A stretch of 64,000 nt of DNA from Syntrophus aciditrophicus SB (GTDB lineage: Bacteria > Desulfobacterota > Syntrophia > Syntrophales > Syntrophaceae), in NCBI RefSeq assembly GCF_000013405.1, contig NC_007759.1:310001-374000 (forward strand). Reading direction: 5' to 3'. How positions within the stretch are numbered: the stretch's first letter is position 1; the number at the start of each line of letters is the position of its first letter. Below the pieces are notes generated by a model that saw only the letters and a list, made by a program, of their open reading frames with translations, ran no database searches and was not told where the DNA came from. Shown in pieces: positions 44,878 through 54,832 of the stretch. The translations under genes and the position numbers were made by a program.

Positions 44878-47859
44878 ATGATCAGCAGGATTGAGATCGG
44901 TTTTCTCCCCGGGGTGAGAGACGCCCTGGGAGAGAAAACCCGGCGCAGGATCTTCCACGATCTTCATCTTTCCGTGGAAAATGTGGAAACGATCGAGGTC
45001 TACACCCTGGAAGGGGATTTGACGGACGAGTTATTGGAACGTATTGCCGCCGGGCCGTTTTCGGACCCGGTCATTCAGCGGTACGCCGTCAACAGAAGTC
45101 TGGCTTTTGATTTCGACTGGCTGATCGAAGTGGGCTTCCGGCCCGGCGTCACAGATAACGTCGGCCGCACCGCGACAGAAGCGGTCCGGCTGCTCCTGGA
45201 GAAGGCGGCCAACGGCGGCCTGAAGGTTTATACCTCGCGGCAGTACCTGCTCAAGGGAAAGTTGACCCGCCGGGAAGTGGAAGACATTGCCTCCGGACTG
45301 CTGGCCAATGAGCTGATCCAGAGATTTGAAATTATTGACGGCCGGACCTGGAAATCCGGGGAGCCTGTGAAACCTTACGTCCCCAGGGTCATCGTTGCGG
45401 ATCAGCCCCGGACGGAATATGTCGATCTGCCCGATGACGACGCTGCCCTGCAGGAGATCAGCGGCAGCCGCGTTCTGGCCTTGACCGTGGAAGAAATGCG
45501 GATTATCCGGAATTATTTTCAGGATGAGGCTGTGCAGCGCCGGCGCCGGGAGGCCGGAATCGGCGAAGGGATCACTGATGTGGAACTGGAGTGTCTGGCC
45601 CAGACCTGGTCGGAGCACTGCAAGCACAAGATCTTCAACAGCCTGATCACCTATGAGGATGAGCATGGCAATTCCCGGGTTATCGACTCCCTCTTTAAAA
45701 GCTGTGTCAAGGGGTCGACCAACGCCATACGCGAAGAGCTGGGCCCGGAGGACTGGTGCTTATCCGTTTTTGTGGATAACGCCGGAATCATCAAGTTCAA
45801 TGACGAATACAACCTGGTTTTCAAGGTAGAAACCCATAATTCGCCCTCCGCCCTCGATCCTTATGGCGGCGCCCTGACGGGCATCGTCGGGGTGAACCGC
45901 GACCCCTTCGGGGCCGGAAAGGGAGCGAAGCTCATCTTCAACACGGACGTCTTCTGCTTTGCCTCTCCCTTCTATGACCAGCCGCTGCCGCCTCGCATTC
46001 TCCATCCCCGGCGCATCTATGAAGGGGTGCGGGAAGGAGTGGAGCATGGGGGAAACAAGAGCGGCATTCCCACCGTCAACGGCTGTCTCGTTTTCGATGA
46101 GCGCTTTCTCGGAAAACCCCTGGTTTACTGCGGAACGGGGGGGATCATGCCCGCCCGGATCCTGGGCGAACCGTCTCACATCAAGGAAGTCCAGCCGGGG
46201 GACATCGTCGTCATGACCGGCGGACGCATCGGCAAGGACGGCATCCACGGAGCGACCTTTTCCTCGGAGGAACTTCATGAGGGTTCCCCTGTGACGGCCG
46301 TCCAGATCGGAGACCCCATCACCCAGAAGCGGATGACCGATTTTCTCCTGCTGGCTCGAGATCAGGGGCTCTACCGGGCCATTACCGACAACGGCGCCGG
46401 CGGTCTTTCATCGTCCGTGGGCGAGATGGCCAGTCTGTCCGGCGGATGCGAAATCGACCTGAAAAAGGCGCCTCTGAAATACGCGGGGCTTCATCCCTGG
46501 GAAATCCTGATTTCCGAGGCCCAGGAGCGGATGACCCTGGCGGTGTATCCGGACAAGATCGACGCCTTTCTGAACCTGGCGGCCAAAATGGGAGTGGAGG
46601 CAACGGTTCTGGGTCGTTTCACCGATTCGGGAATGTTTCATGTATGCTACGGCGAGCAGACAGTGGCCTTTCTTGATATGGAGTTTCTCCACGAAGGGCT
46701 GCCCCAGATGAAGTTGAATGCCCGCTGGACGCCGCCGGCTTTCCCGGAGCCCGATTTTCCCGAGCCGGCCGATCTGGGACGCGCTCTGAAAGAGATGCTG
46801 GGACGACTGAACATCTGCAGCAAGGAATCCGTTGTCCGGCAGTATGATCACGAAGTTCAGGGGGGGAGCGCCGTCAAACCTCTGGTGGGAGCTGCCGATG
46901 ATGGACCGGGAGATGCCGCGGTGCTGCGTCCGATCCTGGAATCCTTCGAAGGGATCGTTGTGGCCAGCGGTATCTGTCCGCGCTACAGTGATATCGACAC
47001 TTATGCCATGGCCGCATGCGCCATCGATGAGGCAATCCGGAACGCTGTGGCCGTCGGGGCTTCATTGCGCCGGATGGCCGGGCTGGACAATTTCTGCTGG
47101 TGTGACCCCGTGGAGTCGGAAAAAACACCGGACGGACGCTACAAACTGGCCCAGCTGGTCCGGGCCAACGAGGCTCTCTACGACTATACCCGGATTTACG
47201 GGGTGCCCTGCATCTCCGGAAAGGACAGCATGAAGAACGATTACATGATCGGAGGAACAAAGATCTCCATTCCCCCGACGCTGCTCTTTTCCGTCATCGC
47301 CAGGATGGACGACGTGCGCAGGGCGGTGACGATGGATGCCAAACAGCCGGGGGATCTCGTTTACGTCCTCGGGGAAACGCGGAAAGAGCTGGGCGGTTCG
47401 GAATGGTATGCCCTGAACGGCTTCGTGGGCAACAGTGTGCCGCGGGTTGATGCCCGTAAAGCCCGCAGCCGCTACGAGGCCCTGTGCGGTGCGATGGAGG
47501 CCGGACTGGTCGCTTCCTGCCATGACTGCTCCGATGGCGGTCTGGGGGTAGCCCTGGCGGAAATCGCTTTCGCCGGCGGTCTGGGAATGGCCGTCGATGT
47601 TTCCCTTGCGCCGTCGGCGGGAATTACGAGGAATGACGATCTGCTCTTTTCCGAATCCCAGAGCCGGCTGGTGGTGACGGTGTCCCCCGCTGATCGGGAA
47701 GCCTTCGAATCAATGATGGCCGATTCGGAAATGGCCTGTATCGGTCGAGTCACCGTGGAGCAGACCTTTGTGGTGACCGGATTGCAGGGCCGCGTCATTA
47801 TCGAGGAAGAGATTGCCTCCCTGAAAGAGGCCTGGCAGCAGACGCTGCGGGAGATGTAA
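44878..47859 (+). CDS. purL: Phosphoribosylformylglycinamidine synthase, PurS-PurS-PurL fusion
   Basis: A 993-residue enzyme of purine biosynthesis that turns FGAR and glutamine-derived ammonia into FGAM with ATP. Residues 1-80 and 82-165 are two PurS-like units (IEIGFLPGVRDALGEKT and IEVGFRPGVTDNVGRTA), fused to a full PurL catalytic region from about 190 with TWSEHCKHKIFNS, KVETHNSPSALDPYGGALTG, GGRIGKDGIHGATFSS and a second half-repeat with SGKDSMKNDY and HDCSDGGLGVALAE. PurS normally is a separate 80-residue subunit that bridges PurL and PurQ. purQ follows. The ribosome binding site is weak (GAGAAAAG). Confidence 0.94.
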   Translation: MISRIEIGFLPGVRDALGEKTRRRIFHDLHLSVENVETIEVYTLEGDLTDELLERIAAGPFSDPVIQRYAVNRSLAFDFDWLIEVGFRPGVTDNVGRTATEAVRLLLEKAANGGLKVYTSRQYLLKGKLTRREVEDIASGLLANELIQRFEIIDGRTWKSGEPVKPYVPRVIVADQPRTEYVDLPDDDAALQEISGSRVLALTVEEMRIIRNYFQDEAVQRRRREAGIGEGITDVELECLAQTWSEHCKHKIFNSLITYEDEHGNSRVIDSLFKSCVKGSTNAIREELGPEDWCLSVFVDNAGIIKFNDEYNLVFKVETHNSPSALDPYGGALTGIVGVNRDPFGAGKGAKLIFNTDVFCFASPFYDQPLPPRILHPRRIYEGVREGVEHGGNKSGIPTVNGCLVFDERFLGKPLVYCGTGGIMPARILGEPSHIKEVQPGDIVVMTGGRIGKDGIHGATFSSEELHEGSPVTAVQIGDPITQKRMTDFLLLARDQGLYRAITDNGAGGLSSSVGEMASLSGGCEIDLKKAPLKYAGLHPWEILISEAQERMTLAVYPDKIDAFLNLAAKMGVEATVLGRFTDSGMFHVCYGEQTVAFLDMEFLHEGLPQMKLNARWTPPAFPEPDFPEPADLGRALKEMLGRLNICSKESVVRQYDHEVQGGSAVKPLVGAADDGPGDAAVLRPILESFEGIVVASGICPRYSDIDTYAMAACAIDEAIRNAVAVGASLRRMAGLDNFCWCDPVESEKTPDGRYKLAQLVRANEALYDYTRIYGVPCISGKDSMKNDYMIGGTKISIPPTLLFSVIARMDDVRRAVTMDAKQPGDLVYVLGETRKELGGSEWYALNGFVGNSVPRVDARKARSRYEALCGAMEAGLVASCHDCSDGGLGVALAEIAFAGGLGMAVDVSLAPSAGITRNDDLLFSESQSRLVVTVSPADREAFESMMADSEMACIGRVTVEQTFVVTGLQGRVIIEEEIASLKEAWQQTLREM

Positions 47860-48006
47860 AAAAGTTCAATATTCAATGGGAGAGGACGGGGTTTTCCGCT
47901 GGGAAATAGAAAGTAGAACGCTGTGAGACAGGTTGTTTGATAACCAGACACCGCTCCGATGACGGGGTCGCTGAAAGAAAACAAGGAACAGGGGAAGTTA
48001 AGAACA

Positions 48007-48831
48007 ATGCCGCAACGGGTAAAATCCATGGTCATTACGGGAAACGGGACGAACTGCGAGATGGAGATGGCTCACGCCTGCCGTCTTGCCGGTTCCGATG
48101 AAGTGGACATCGTCCATATCAGCGACCTGATCAGTGGGGAAAAGCGTCTCGATGATTATCATTTTCTCAATCTGCCCGGAGGGTTTGTCGACGGCGACGA
48201 CCTCGGTTCCGCCAAGGCCAATGCCAACCGCCTGCTGCATGTCCGCATCCGGGGAACGGAAGAGCGGCTTTACGATTCGCTGCGCCGTTTCATCGCCGAT
48301 GGCAAACTGATTCTGGGGGTCTGCAACGGTTTCCAGCTCATGGTCAAGCTGGGACTGCTGCCCGGTTTCGATGGCGACTATGCGACACAGACCGTAACAC
48401 TGACCTATAATGACTCCGGAAAATTCGAGGATCGCTGGGTCTATCTGAAACCGGATCCCTCTTCCCCCTGTGTGTTCACCCGGGAGATGGAAGGAATTTA
48501 TCTACCCGTCCGGCATGGGGAAGGAAAGCTGGTGCCGCGGGACGAAGGGATCCTGAAGCGGCTGCACGACCAGAGGCAGGTCGTTCTTCAATACAGCGAT
48601 TCATCCTTCCGGGAGGCTGTGATGGCCTATCCGCAGAATCCCAACGGCTCTACAAACGCCATCGCGGGCCTCTGCAATGAAACGGGACGTCTTTTCGGTC
48701 TGATGCCGCACCCGGAGGCCTATCTGCATGCAACCAACCACCCCCGCTGGACCCGCGAGAAACTGCCGGAAGAGGGCCAGGGGCTGCAGATCTTCCGCAA
48801 CGCGGTAAACTTTCTCCGCCGGGAACTATAG
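48007..48831 (+). CDS. purQ: Phosphoribosylformylglycinamidine synthase, glutaminase subunit PurQ
   Basis: A class I glutamine amidotransferase of 274 residues that supplies ammonia to PurL. The nucleophile is in GVCNGFQLMVKLG, and the His-Glu pair is in LMPHPEAYLHATNHP. LNLPGGFVDGDDLGSAKANA forms the oxyanion region. I start at the ATG at 48007, preceded by GGGGAAG; the frame upstream to 47959 adds a polar segment. It lies 147 bases after purL and must work with the fused PurS domains. Confidence 0.93.
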   Translation: MPQRVKSMVITGNGTNCEMEMAHACRLAGSDEVDIVHISDLISGEKRLDDYHFLNLPGGFVDGDDLGSAKANANRLLHVRIRGTEERLYDSLRRFIADGKLILGVCNGFQLMVKLGLLPGFDGDYATQTVTLTYNDSGKFEDRWVYLKPDPSSPCVFTREMEGIYLPVRHGEGKLVPRDEGILKRLHDQRQVVLQYSDSSFREAVMAYPQNPNGSTNAIAGLCNETGRLFGLMPHPEAYLHATNHPRWTREKLPEEGQGLQIFRNAVNFLRREL

Positions 48832-49157
48832 TTTGACTTGATCGGGTTCAAATCTTTTCCCCCAGTATCAGGTAGCTGTGTCTGTCTGGAAGTTCAATGC
48901 AGGTCGGTTTCTCCGCAATAGACTCCTTCAATCAAGGTGATGATCGATGCAGATTCGGATGGCGCTTTTCCGAATCTGACGCTGGATTTCTGCTTCCCTG
49001 CAGATGGACAAACTGTGACAGATTTTGACTTTGTATTGATTTAACAGGTTCCAAACCGTTCCTTGAATTTGTCGGCACAGAGATGCTGTGCCGATTTCCT
49101 GATACCCGACAGGGTCGTCCGCATGTAATCCGTTTTCAGTGAAAGGAACTGCCGCAA
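48832..49157. other. Intergenic region with two perfect hairpins
   Basis: CAGATTCGGA/TCCGAATCTG (48950-48959 and 48969-48978) and TCGGCACAG/CTGTGCCGA (49072-49080 and 49086-49094) are perfect inverted repeats. The second is followed by TTTCCTG and could end the purQ transcript. No gene is seen. Confidence 0.55.
49072..49094 (+). terminator. 9-bp hairpin before the restriction-modification gene
   Basis: TCGGCACAG, loop AGATG, CTGTGCCGA then TTTCC. It is 63 bases before the start codon of the restriction-methylation gene; it may be a weak terminator of purQ or a leader structure limiting expression of the nuclease. Confidence 0.4.
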
Positions 49158-52100
49158 ATGAACTACCAACCGCTGTTCAGCATTTCTCTTCTGGCCTCCC
49201 ACTGGGAGAATGAATTCAGGATTTTTCAAGACTCCGTTGAAGCTCAGGTGCTGCTTGAGCGCCTTAAAATCTGGAATGAACGCCGAAGGCTCAAGGAAAC
49301 CGCCACCGATGCCGCCTTCATATCATTGTTTTTCCGGGACATCTGGGGTTATTCCCTGCAGGGCGAGAGTGGCGATGGCTATCAGTGCTATCCTCAATTT
49401 CCGATTGCCCGGGCGGGGCAAATGGGTGGCGTGGGCCAGGCTGATCTGGCGCTCGGCCGTTTTGGCGAAGCCGGGATGCCGGACATCCCTCAGGTGCTTT
49501 GCGAGTTCAAGGACATGCGCTCCGGACTGGATCAACAGCAACACCGGAAGGGTAACGATCGCACACCTGTAAGACAATGCCTGGATTACCTGCGGGAAGC
49601 CAGGGCATCCCTGACCGGCCATGAACTGGTCGAGCCGGCATGGGGTATCGTTACCGATACAAACGAATTCCGACTCTACAATCGCGTAAAAGGGGAAGCC
49701 CAATGCCAGCGTTTCGTGATCTCTCCCGCACCCGGTGAAGAAGCCGAGTCCCTTCTCAATAATACTGAATCCGCGGCCTTCCTGCGGTTCCTGTTCAGTA
49801 AAATCTTTTCCTCCGCCGTCCTCCTTTCCGAACGTGGTCCCGCACCGCTCGAAGTTTTACTGAAAGAGCAATTCGTCCGGGAATCGGCCCTCGAACGGGA
49901 CTTTTACATTGAATACAAGGCGTATCGTGAATTCGTTTTTAAAAGCATCGTCGAAGCCAATCCGGGATTCTCCGGAACCAGGGGCAAGCTGGTACGGTTG
50001 ACCCAACGATTCCTTGACCGCTGCCTCTTCATCATGTTCTGCGAGGACATGGGAAAGGCCCTCGAGTTTCCCGGGGATCTCCTGAGAAACGTCCTGATCG
50101 ATCTCAGCCGCGACGCATACTACAATCCCGAGGATTCCATCCCCTGGGAGCGGGTCAAAACCATCTTCCGGACCATGCGCGACGGAGGAAGGGTCGGCGA
50201 CCACCTCATTAAGCGTTTCAACGGCGGCCTGTTCGAAGAACTTCCCGATCTGGAAAACCTGAATATTCCCGCCAAGGTCTTCTGTGTCAGGAACCAGGGA
50301 ACAGGTGGGGCGGAAACTCTGCTCGCCCATCCCCTGACCCTGCTCTTTTTCTGTGCCAAGTACAATTTCGGCATCAAGAATGCGGCACACGAGCGGATGA
50401 TCGATTTTTACGCCATCGGCCGCATCTTCGAACAATCGATCACCGAACTGGAAATCATGGAGGCCGAAGCCGACGGCAGGCCGTCCATCAATCTTCTTTC
50501 CCAGCGCAAGCGGGACGGCGTTTACTATACCCCGGAATGGGTCACGGCCTATATCGTGGAAGAGACGGTGGGCGCGCGGCTTCGGGATATTAAGGGCGAA
50601 CTTGACCTGACCGAGGAAAAGCGTCCGAATGATGAGCAGATCGAAGAGTACCGCAAATTTTTAGCGGACAGACGCCGAACCGCGAAGGCAGCCGGTGCCT
50701 GGCTGCAATCGCTGCAGGCCTACCGCAGGCGGTTACGTGAGTTGAAGGTCGTCGATCCCGCCTGCGGTTCCGGCGCTTTTCTCATTCAGACGCTGGAAAG
50801 GCTCAAACGGGAGCATCGCTGGGTGGCCGATGAGACAGACCGCATTGTTGGGCTGGCAGAGTTATGGGACCAGGATGTGGTCATCAACGATATCCTGGCC
50901 AACAATCTGCACGGTGTGGACCTCAACGCCGAGTCCGTGGAAATCACCAAACTGGCGCTCTGGATGCACACGGCGTCGGCCGGCAAGCCCCTGTCGAGCC
51001 TCGACAGGAACATCCGTTGCGGCAACAGTCTGGTCGGCCCGGACTTCTATGCGAATCGGCAGCCGGACCTCTTCAGCGAAGATGAACGGGAGCGTATCAA
51101 TGCCTTCGACTGGAAGGAGACGTTCCCGGGAATATTTGACCAGGGCGGCTTCGACTGTGTGATCGGCAACCCGCCCTATGTCAAACTGCAGAATTTCCGC
51201 CGGGTTCAATCGTCCGTTGCCGAATATCTGCTGGAGGCCCGCCGTGCCGACGGCGCCCCCTTGTATGCAAGCACCCGGACGGGCAATTTCGACCTGTATC
51301 TTCCCTTCATCGAAAAGGGACTGGATCTTCTACGGCCGGATGGGCGCATGGGCTACATTGCCCCCAACGTCTGGATGATGAACGAGTACGGCAGGGGGCT
51401 GCGCGCCGTTGTCAAGCGGAACCGCCGCCTTGACCGCTGGGTCGATTTCAAGAGTTTTCAGGTTTTCGACGAAGCCATCACCTACACGGCCCTTCAATTT
51501 TTCCGGGGCCGTTCGGTTGATGCGCTTCGCTGTTCCTTTATCCCCGACGGGGACATGTCCCGGATCGAGTGGCAATCCCCTGATGCTCGGATCTCCTATG
51601 AAGAACTGCCCGAAACCGAAGCCTGGAACCTGATGCCCGATGCCGAACGGAAGCTCATCGACCGTCTGAGAGAGACTTGCAAACCATTAATTGAGCGTTG
51701 CCGCGGGATATTTGTTGGGATTCAGACCAGCGCTGATGCCATCTACCACTTAATCCGTCTTGGACCGGGGCGATACCGGACAAAAAGCGGCATGGAGGTC
51801 CGCCTTGAGGACGCCATCATGCGTCCCCTCGTCTCCGGTGCTGAAGCCAAACGTTATCAATCCCCTCAGACCGATACCTGGCTCCTGTTTCCTTATGATA
51901 TTTCCGGTGCGAGGCCGCGACTTCTAACAGAAAGCGAACTATCCAACCGTTTTCCCCTGGCCCTGGCTTATCTGAAGCAGCATGAACAGGCATTGAGAAA
52001 CAGAGAAAGAGGCAGGATGAATATAGATGACGGTTGGTGGGCTTACAATTACCCTAAGAATCTGGATAAGCAGGAACATACCAAGCTATTGGTTGCCCAG

Positions 52101-52886
52101 ACCGTTCCCAATCTGCGGGTTTCCTACGATTCAGAGGGAACGTTCTACTGCAACAACGTTCGAGTCAATGGCATCCTGCCGAATACTCCTGAGGGCGGCT
52201 GGTTTCTCCTTGGCATCCTCAATGCCCGCCCTGCCGATTTCATTTTTCGTCGCATTGCCAAACCAAAAGAAGGTGGATGGTTTGAGGCCAACAAACAATT
52301 CATCGCTCCCCTCCCCATTCCCGAGGCGTCGGATGAGGACAGGGCCGAGGTTGCCCGGCAGGCAAGGGAGTTGCAGCGGCTGCACACCCTCCGGCGCGAT
52401 CTGATCGCCGGATTCGGCAAGCGGGTCAACGGCGACCAGACCGTTGTGGACAGGCGCAGGTCGACCTGGCTTTGCGCCGATGCCGACAGGTGGAAGGAAA
52501 AGCTTGCGGCCTGGGATGCCCTGCTCCGTCCCGGCGTGGAACTTGCCGTGGAAAATACGGACGATGAATTGCTCCTCAAGATCGGCGGCGAGACGGTACT
52601 GGAACTCTTTGATGTACCCGAGACGCCCTTTATCGCCGCCCAATGGCGGCAAGCCCTGCGTGATGTATCGGTAACGGCGGGCTTCAACGCCGGAAAGCTC
52701 TCCGATTTGCTGCTCAAGCTGCGGAAAAGTGACTCCCCCGAATTGAAAAAACGACTGATCGGCATCGATGACGAGATCAAACGGACGGAAGCCGCCATTA
52801 TTCAAACGGAGAAAGTCATGAACAGCACCGTGTATCGATTGTATGGCATGACCAGGGAAGAAATACGCATGGTTGAGGCCGGGTGA
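49158..52886 (+). CDS. Type IIG-like restriction endonuclease-methyltransferase
   Basis: A 1242-residue single-chain enzyme. The N-terminal third has a PD-(D/E)xK nuclease pattern: Asp96 in GQADLALG and Glu116-x-Lys118 in VLCEFKD. The gamma-class N6-adenine methyltransferase core has the AdoMet motif VVDPACGSGAFLIQTL near residue 535 and the catalytic VIGNPPYVKLQ near residue 670. A C-terminal TaqI/Eco57I-type specificity region and a final coiled segment (about 1190-1235) follow. This architecture (nuclease, methylase and specificity in one polypeptide) fits type IIG or Eco57I-like enzymes. No separate methylase, specificity gene or mobile element flanks it. AAGGA is 10 bases before the ATG. 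Confidence 0.88.
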   Translation: MNYQPLFSISLLASHWENEFRIFQDSVEAQVLLERLKIWNERRRLKETATDAAFISLFFRDIWGYSLQGESGDGYQCYPQFPIARAGQMGGVGQADLALGRFGEAGMPDIPQVLCEFKDMRSGLDQQQHRKGNDRTPVRQCLDYLREARASLTGHELVEPAWGIVTDTNEFRLYNRVKGEAQCQRFVISPAPGEEAESLLNNTESAAFLRFLFSKIFSSAVLLSERGPAPLEVLLKEQFVRESALERDFYIEYKAYREFVFKSIVEANPGFSGTRGKLVRLTQRFLDRCLFIMFCEDMGKALEFPGDLLRNVLIDLSRDAYYNPEDSIPWERVKTIFRTMRDGGRVGDHLIKRFNGGLFEELPDLENLNIPAKVFCVRNQGTGGAETLLAHPLTLLFFCAKYNFGIKNAAHERMIDFYAIGRIFEQSITELEIMEAEADGRPSINLLSQRKRDGVYYTPEWVTAYIVEETVGARLRDIKGELDLTEEKRPNDEQIEEYRKFLADRRRTAKAAGAWLQSLQAYRRRLRELKVVDPACGSGAFLIQTLERLKREHRWVADETDRIVGLAELWDQDVVINDILANNLHGVDLNAESVEITKLALWMHTASAGKPLSSLDRNIRCGNSLVGPDFYANRQPDLFSEDERERINAFDWKETFPGIFDQGGFDCVIGNPPYVKLQNFRRVQSSVAEYLLEARRADGAPLYASTRTGNFDLYLPFIEKGLDLLRPDGRMGYIAPNVWMMNEYGRGLRAVVKRNRRLDRWVDFKSFQVFDEAITYTALQFFRGRSVDALRCSFIPDGDMSRIEWQSPDARISYEELPETEAWNLMPDAERKLIDRLRETCKPLIERCRGIFVGIQTSADAIYHLIRLGPGRYRTKSGMEVRLEDAIMRPLVSGAEAKRYQSPQTDTWLLFPYDISGARPRLLTESELSNRFPLALAYLKQHEQALRNRERGRMNIDDGWWAYNYPKNLDKQEHTKLLVAQTVPNLRVSYDSEGTFYCNNVRVNGILPNTPEGGWFLLGILNARPADFIFRRIAKPKEGGWFEANKQFIAPLPIPEASDEDRAEVARQARELQRLHTLRRDLIAGFGKRVNGDQTVVDRRRSTWLCADADRWKEKLAAWDALLRPGVELAVENTDDELLLKIGGETVLELFDVPETPFIAAQWRQALRDVSVTAGFNAGKLSDLLLKLRKSDSPELKKRLIGIDDEIKRTEAAIIQTEKVMNSTVYRLYGMTREEIRMVEAG

Positions 52887-53042
52887 GATTTTCTTCACTG
52901 ATGCGTGACCTGCTCCCTGTCCTTACGAATAGTAGAGCTCGACCAATAAATAAATCGGCAGTTGCACCAGCAGGACGCCATAATCAGGAGGCAGTTAGCG
53001 AAGATGCGTCGGCCGGCAGGAAATGATTGAGGCGTTAATGCG

Positions 53043-54107
53043 ATGAACAGCGGCGGATACATGGCCATCCCTCCTGGAGCAATCCTGCCGGAATCTCTAC
53101 CGGAATTCAAAATATTCATGCGGAACAGGGAGGGAAAATATGTCCTCTGGGCAGCGGACGGCAACAGGGTTACCGTTGCGCAACTCGCAAAACTCTCGGA
53201 AAGCGGCGTTCAAGACGTATTTGTCGATATCGAAGAGTCGTTTAAGTACGAACAGTATCTTGAGGCCAACCTGGGGAAAATCCTCGACAATCAAGGGATA
53301 ACGGTCGACCGGAAAGCAGCGATATTCAGCAGGGTGTCCACAAATGTCGTGAAAGCCGCCTTTGAAACTTCCCTCAAGTCCGGCGCCATGGGTATGGAGA
53401 CGCTGCAGCGGACACAGAAAATGATCGAGAATGCCATGAAATTCATAACGGATTCCAACTCCCTTCCCGCCCTGGCCAAGATGATAGGCCATGATTACGA
53501 AACCTATGAACATGCAATGAAAGTCACCTGGTGGACCGTGGCATTTATCAGCGAAAATCCGGAGATCCTGACATATTGTCAAAAAGATGAGATATCTGAT
53601 GCAGAGCAGATATCGGAAACGCTGAGGTCATGCGGTGTCTGCGCCCTGTTGCACGATATCGGAAAGGCTTATGTCCCTCAAGAGGTCATCAATAAAAACG
53701 GCCCTCTTACTGAGATCGAATGGGAGATCATGAAGCGTCACCCTCTCAGCGGCCTGGCGATGCTTCTGGATTCGGAACTGCCCGCGTTCGTCAAGAAGGC
53801 CATTGTGCAGCATCATGAGGATTTTGACGGCGGCGGCTATCCCATGAATCTGGAGGGAACGAACATAACCGTCCTTGCCCGCGTGCTGAGGATTATGGAT
53901 GTCTTCGATGCCATGACCTCCCGCAGGCCGTATAAAGATCCTCTGTCTCCCATGAAGGTGATTCAGATCATGATCGGAACGCCGTCGCATCCGGAGGATA
54001 ATGCCGAACCGGCACAGGATCCTCGGGATCGGGGGATGGGCCGGTGCTTTGACCATGAACTGCTTGGAAAATTCATAATATTTATCGGGAATGTAAAACT
54101 GGATTAG
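53043..54107 (+). CDS. HD-GYP domain protein, probable cyclic-di-GMP phosphodiesterase
   Basis: A 354-residue protein with a non-catalytic N-terminal region (about 1-130) followed by an HD-GYP domain: HAMKVTWWTVAF, the metal-binding LLHDIGKAYVPQEVINK, KRHPLSG, HHEDFDGGGYP and DVFDAMTSRRPYKD. All three HD-GYP hallmark motifs are intact, so hydrolysis of cyclic-di-GMP is expected. No receiver or membrane domain is seen. The start lacks a clear ribosome binding site; an ATG at 53061 is an alternative. It follows the restriction gene by 156 bases without evident link. Confidence 0.88.
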   Translation: MNSGGYMAIPPGAILPESLPEFKIFMRNREGKYVLWAADGNRVTVAQLAKLSESGVQDVFVDIEESFKYEQYLEANLGKILDNQGITVDRKAAIFSRVSTNVVKAAFETSLKSGAMGMETLQRTQKMIENAMKFITDSNSLPALAKMIGHDYETYEHAMKVTWWTVAFISENPEILTYCQKDEISDAEQISETLRSCGVCALLHDIGKAYVPQEVINKNGPLTEIEWEIMKRHPLSGLAMLLDSELPAFVKKAIVQHHEDFDGGGYPMNLEGTNITVLARVLRIMDVFDAMTSRRPYKDPLSPMKVIQIMIGTPSHPEDNAEPAQDPRDRGMGRCFDHELLGKFIIFIGNVKLD

Positions 54108-54144
54108 GAAATCGACTGGGAGTTTCGCGCAGAAAGATAAAGAG

Positions 54145-54786
54145 CTATACCTGATAGAACCGCCCGTCCGGAAGTCGAACACAGGTCAGTTGTCCCCCGT
54201 AGACCGCCCCCGTGTCGATGCCGATTTTATTCTCCATCAGAAAAGGCCGAGGAAAAGGCGTATGGCCGAACACCACGACCCTGGGAAAATCGGCATGGGA
54301 AAGGAAAAATTCATCCCGGATCCACAGCAGATCGTGAGGATCCTGCTGTTTCAGAGGAATGCCGGGCCGCAGCCCGGCATGGACAAAAAGAAAATTTCCG
54401 GCTTCAAAATAAAGGGGAAGCGTCTTTAAAAAATGAAGATGCGCATCCGGCAGTCTGGCTGCATATCCTTGATCTGTTTTCTTCATCCCGTAGGATGAGA
54501 GTGTGTTCCGGCCGCCGTTCAGCAGAAACAGAGGTCCGTTTTTCTGTTCCAGATAGAAGTCGAGAAACATCTCCTCGTGATTGCCCCGGAGGCAGACCAC
54601 GGTTTTCATCTCTTTTTTCAGCTCGAGGATGAAATCCAGGACGCCTTTCGAATCAGGCCCCCGATCGATATAATCGCCGATAAAGACCAGGGTGTCCTGA
54701 TTCCTGTCGATGTCCAGCAGGGAGATCATCTCTTTCAGCTGGTCCAGACAGCCATGGATATCCCCGACAGCAAAGATCCGTCCCAT
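54145..54786 (-). CDS. Calcineurin-like phosphoesterase (ApaH/PrpA type)
   Basis: A 213-residue metallophosphatase. The binuclear metal site motifs are all present: FAVGDIHGCLDQL, FIGDYIDRGPDSKG, LRGNHEEMFLDFY, a histidine in FVHAGLRPG and another in VFGHTPFP. Family members are symmetrical Ap4A hydrolases or serine/threonine protein phosphatases; the short length fits the PrpA-like group. It lies 46 bases downstream of the DegP gene on the same strand and may be cotranscribed with it. Confidence 0.88.
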   Translation of the reverse strand: MGRIFAVGDIHGCLDQLKEMISLLDIDRNQDTLVFIGDYIDRGPDSKGVLDFILELKKEMKTVVCLRGNHEEMFLDFYLEQKNGPLFLLNGGRNTLSSYGMKKTDQGYAARLPDAHLHFLKTLPLYFEAGNFLFVHAGLRPGIPLKQQDPHDLLWIRDEFFLSHADFPRVVVFGHTPFPRPFLMENKIGIDTGAVYGGQLTCVRLPDGRFYQV

Positions 54787-54832
54787 CGATTGCCCTTGAA
54801 TTCCCCGGTATTCGAGATGTCTCCCGCCTCGG

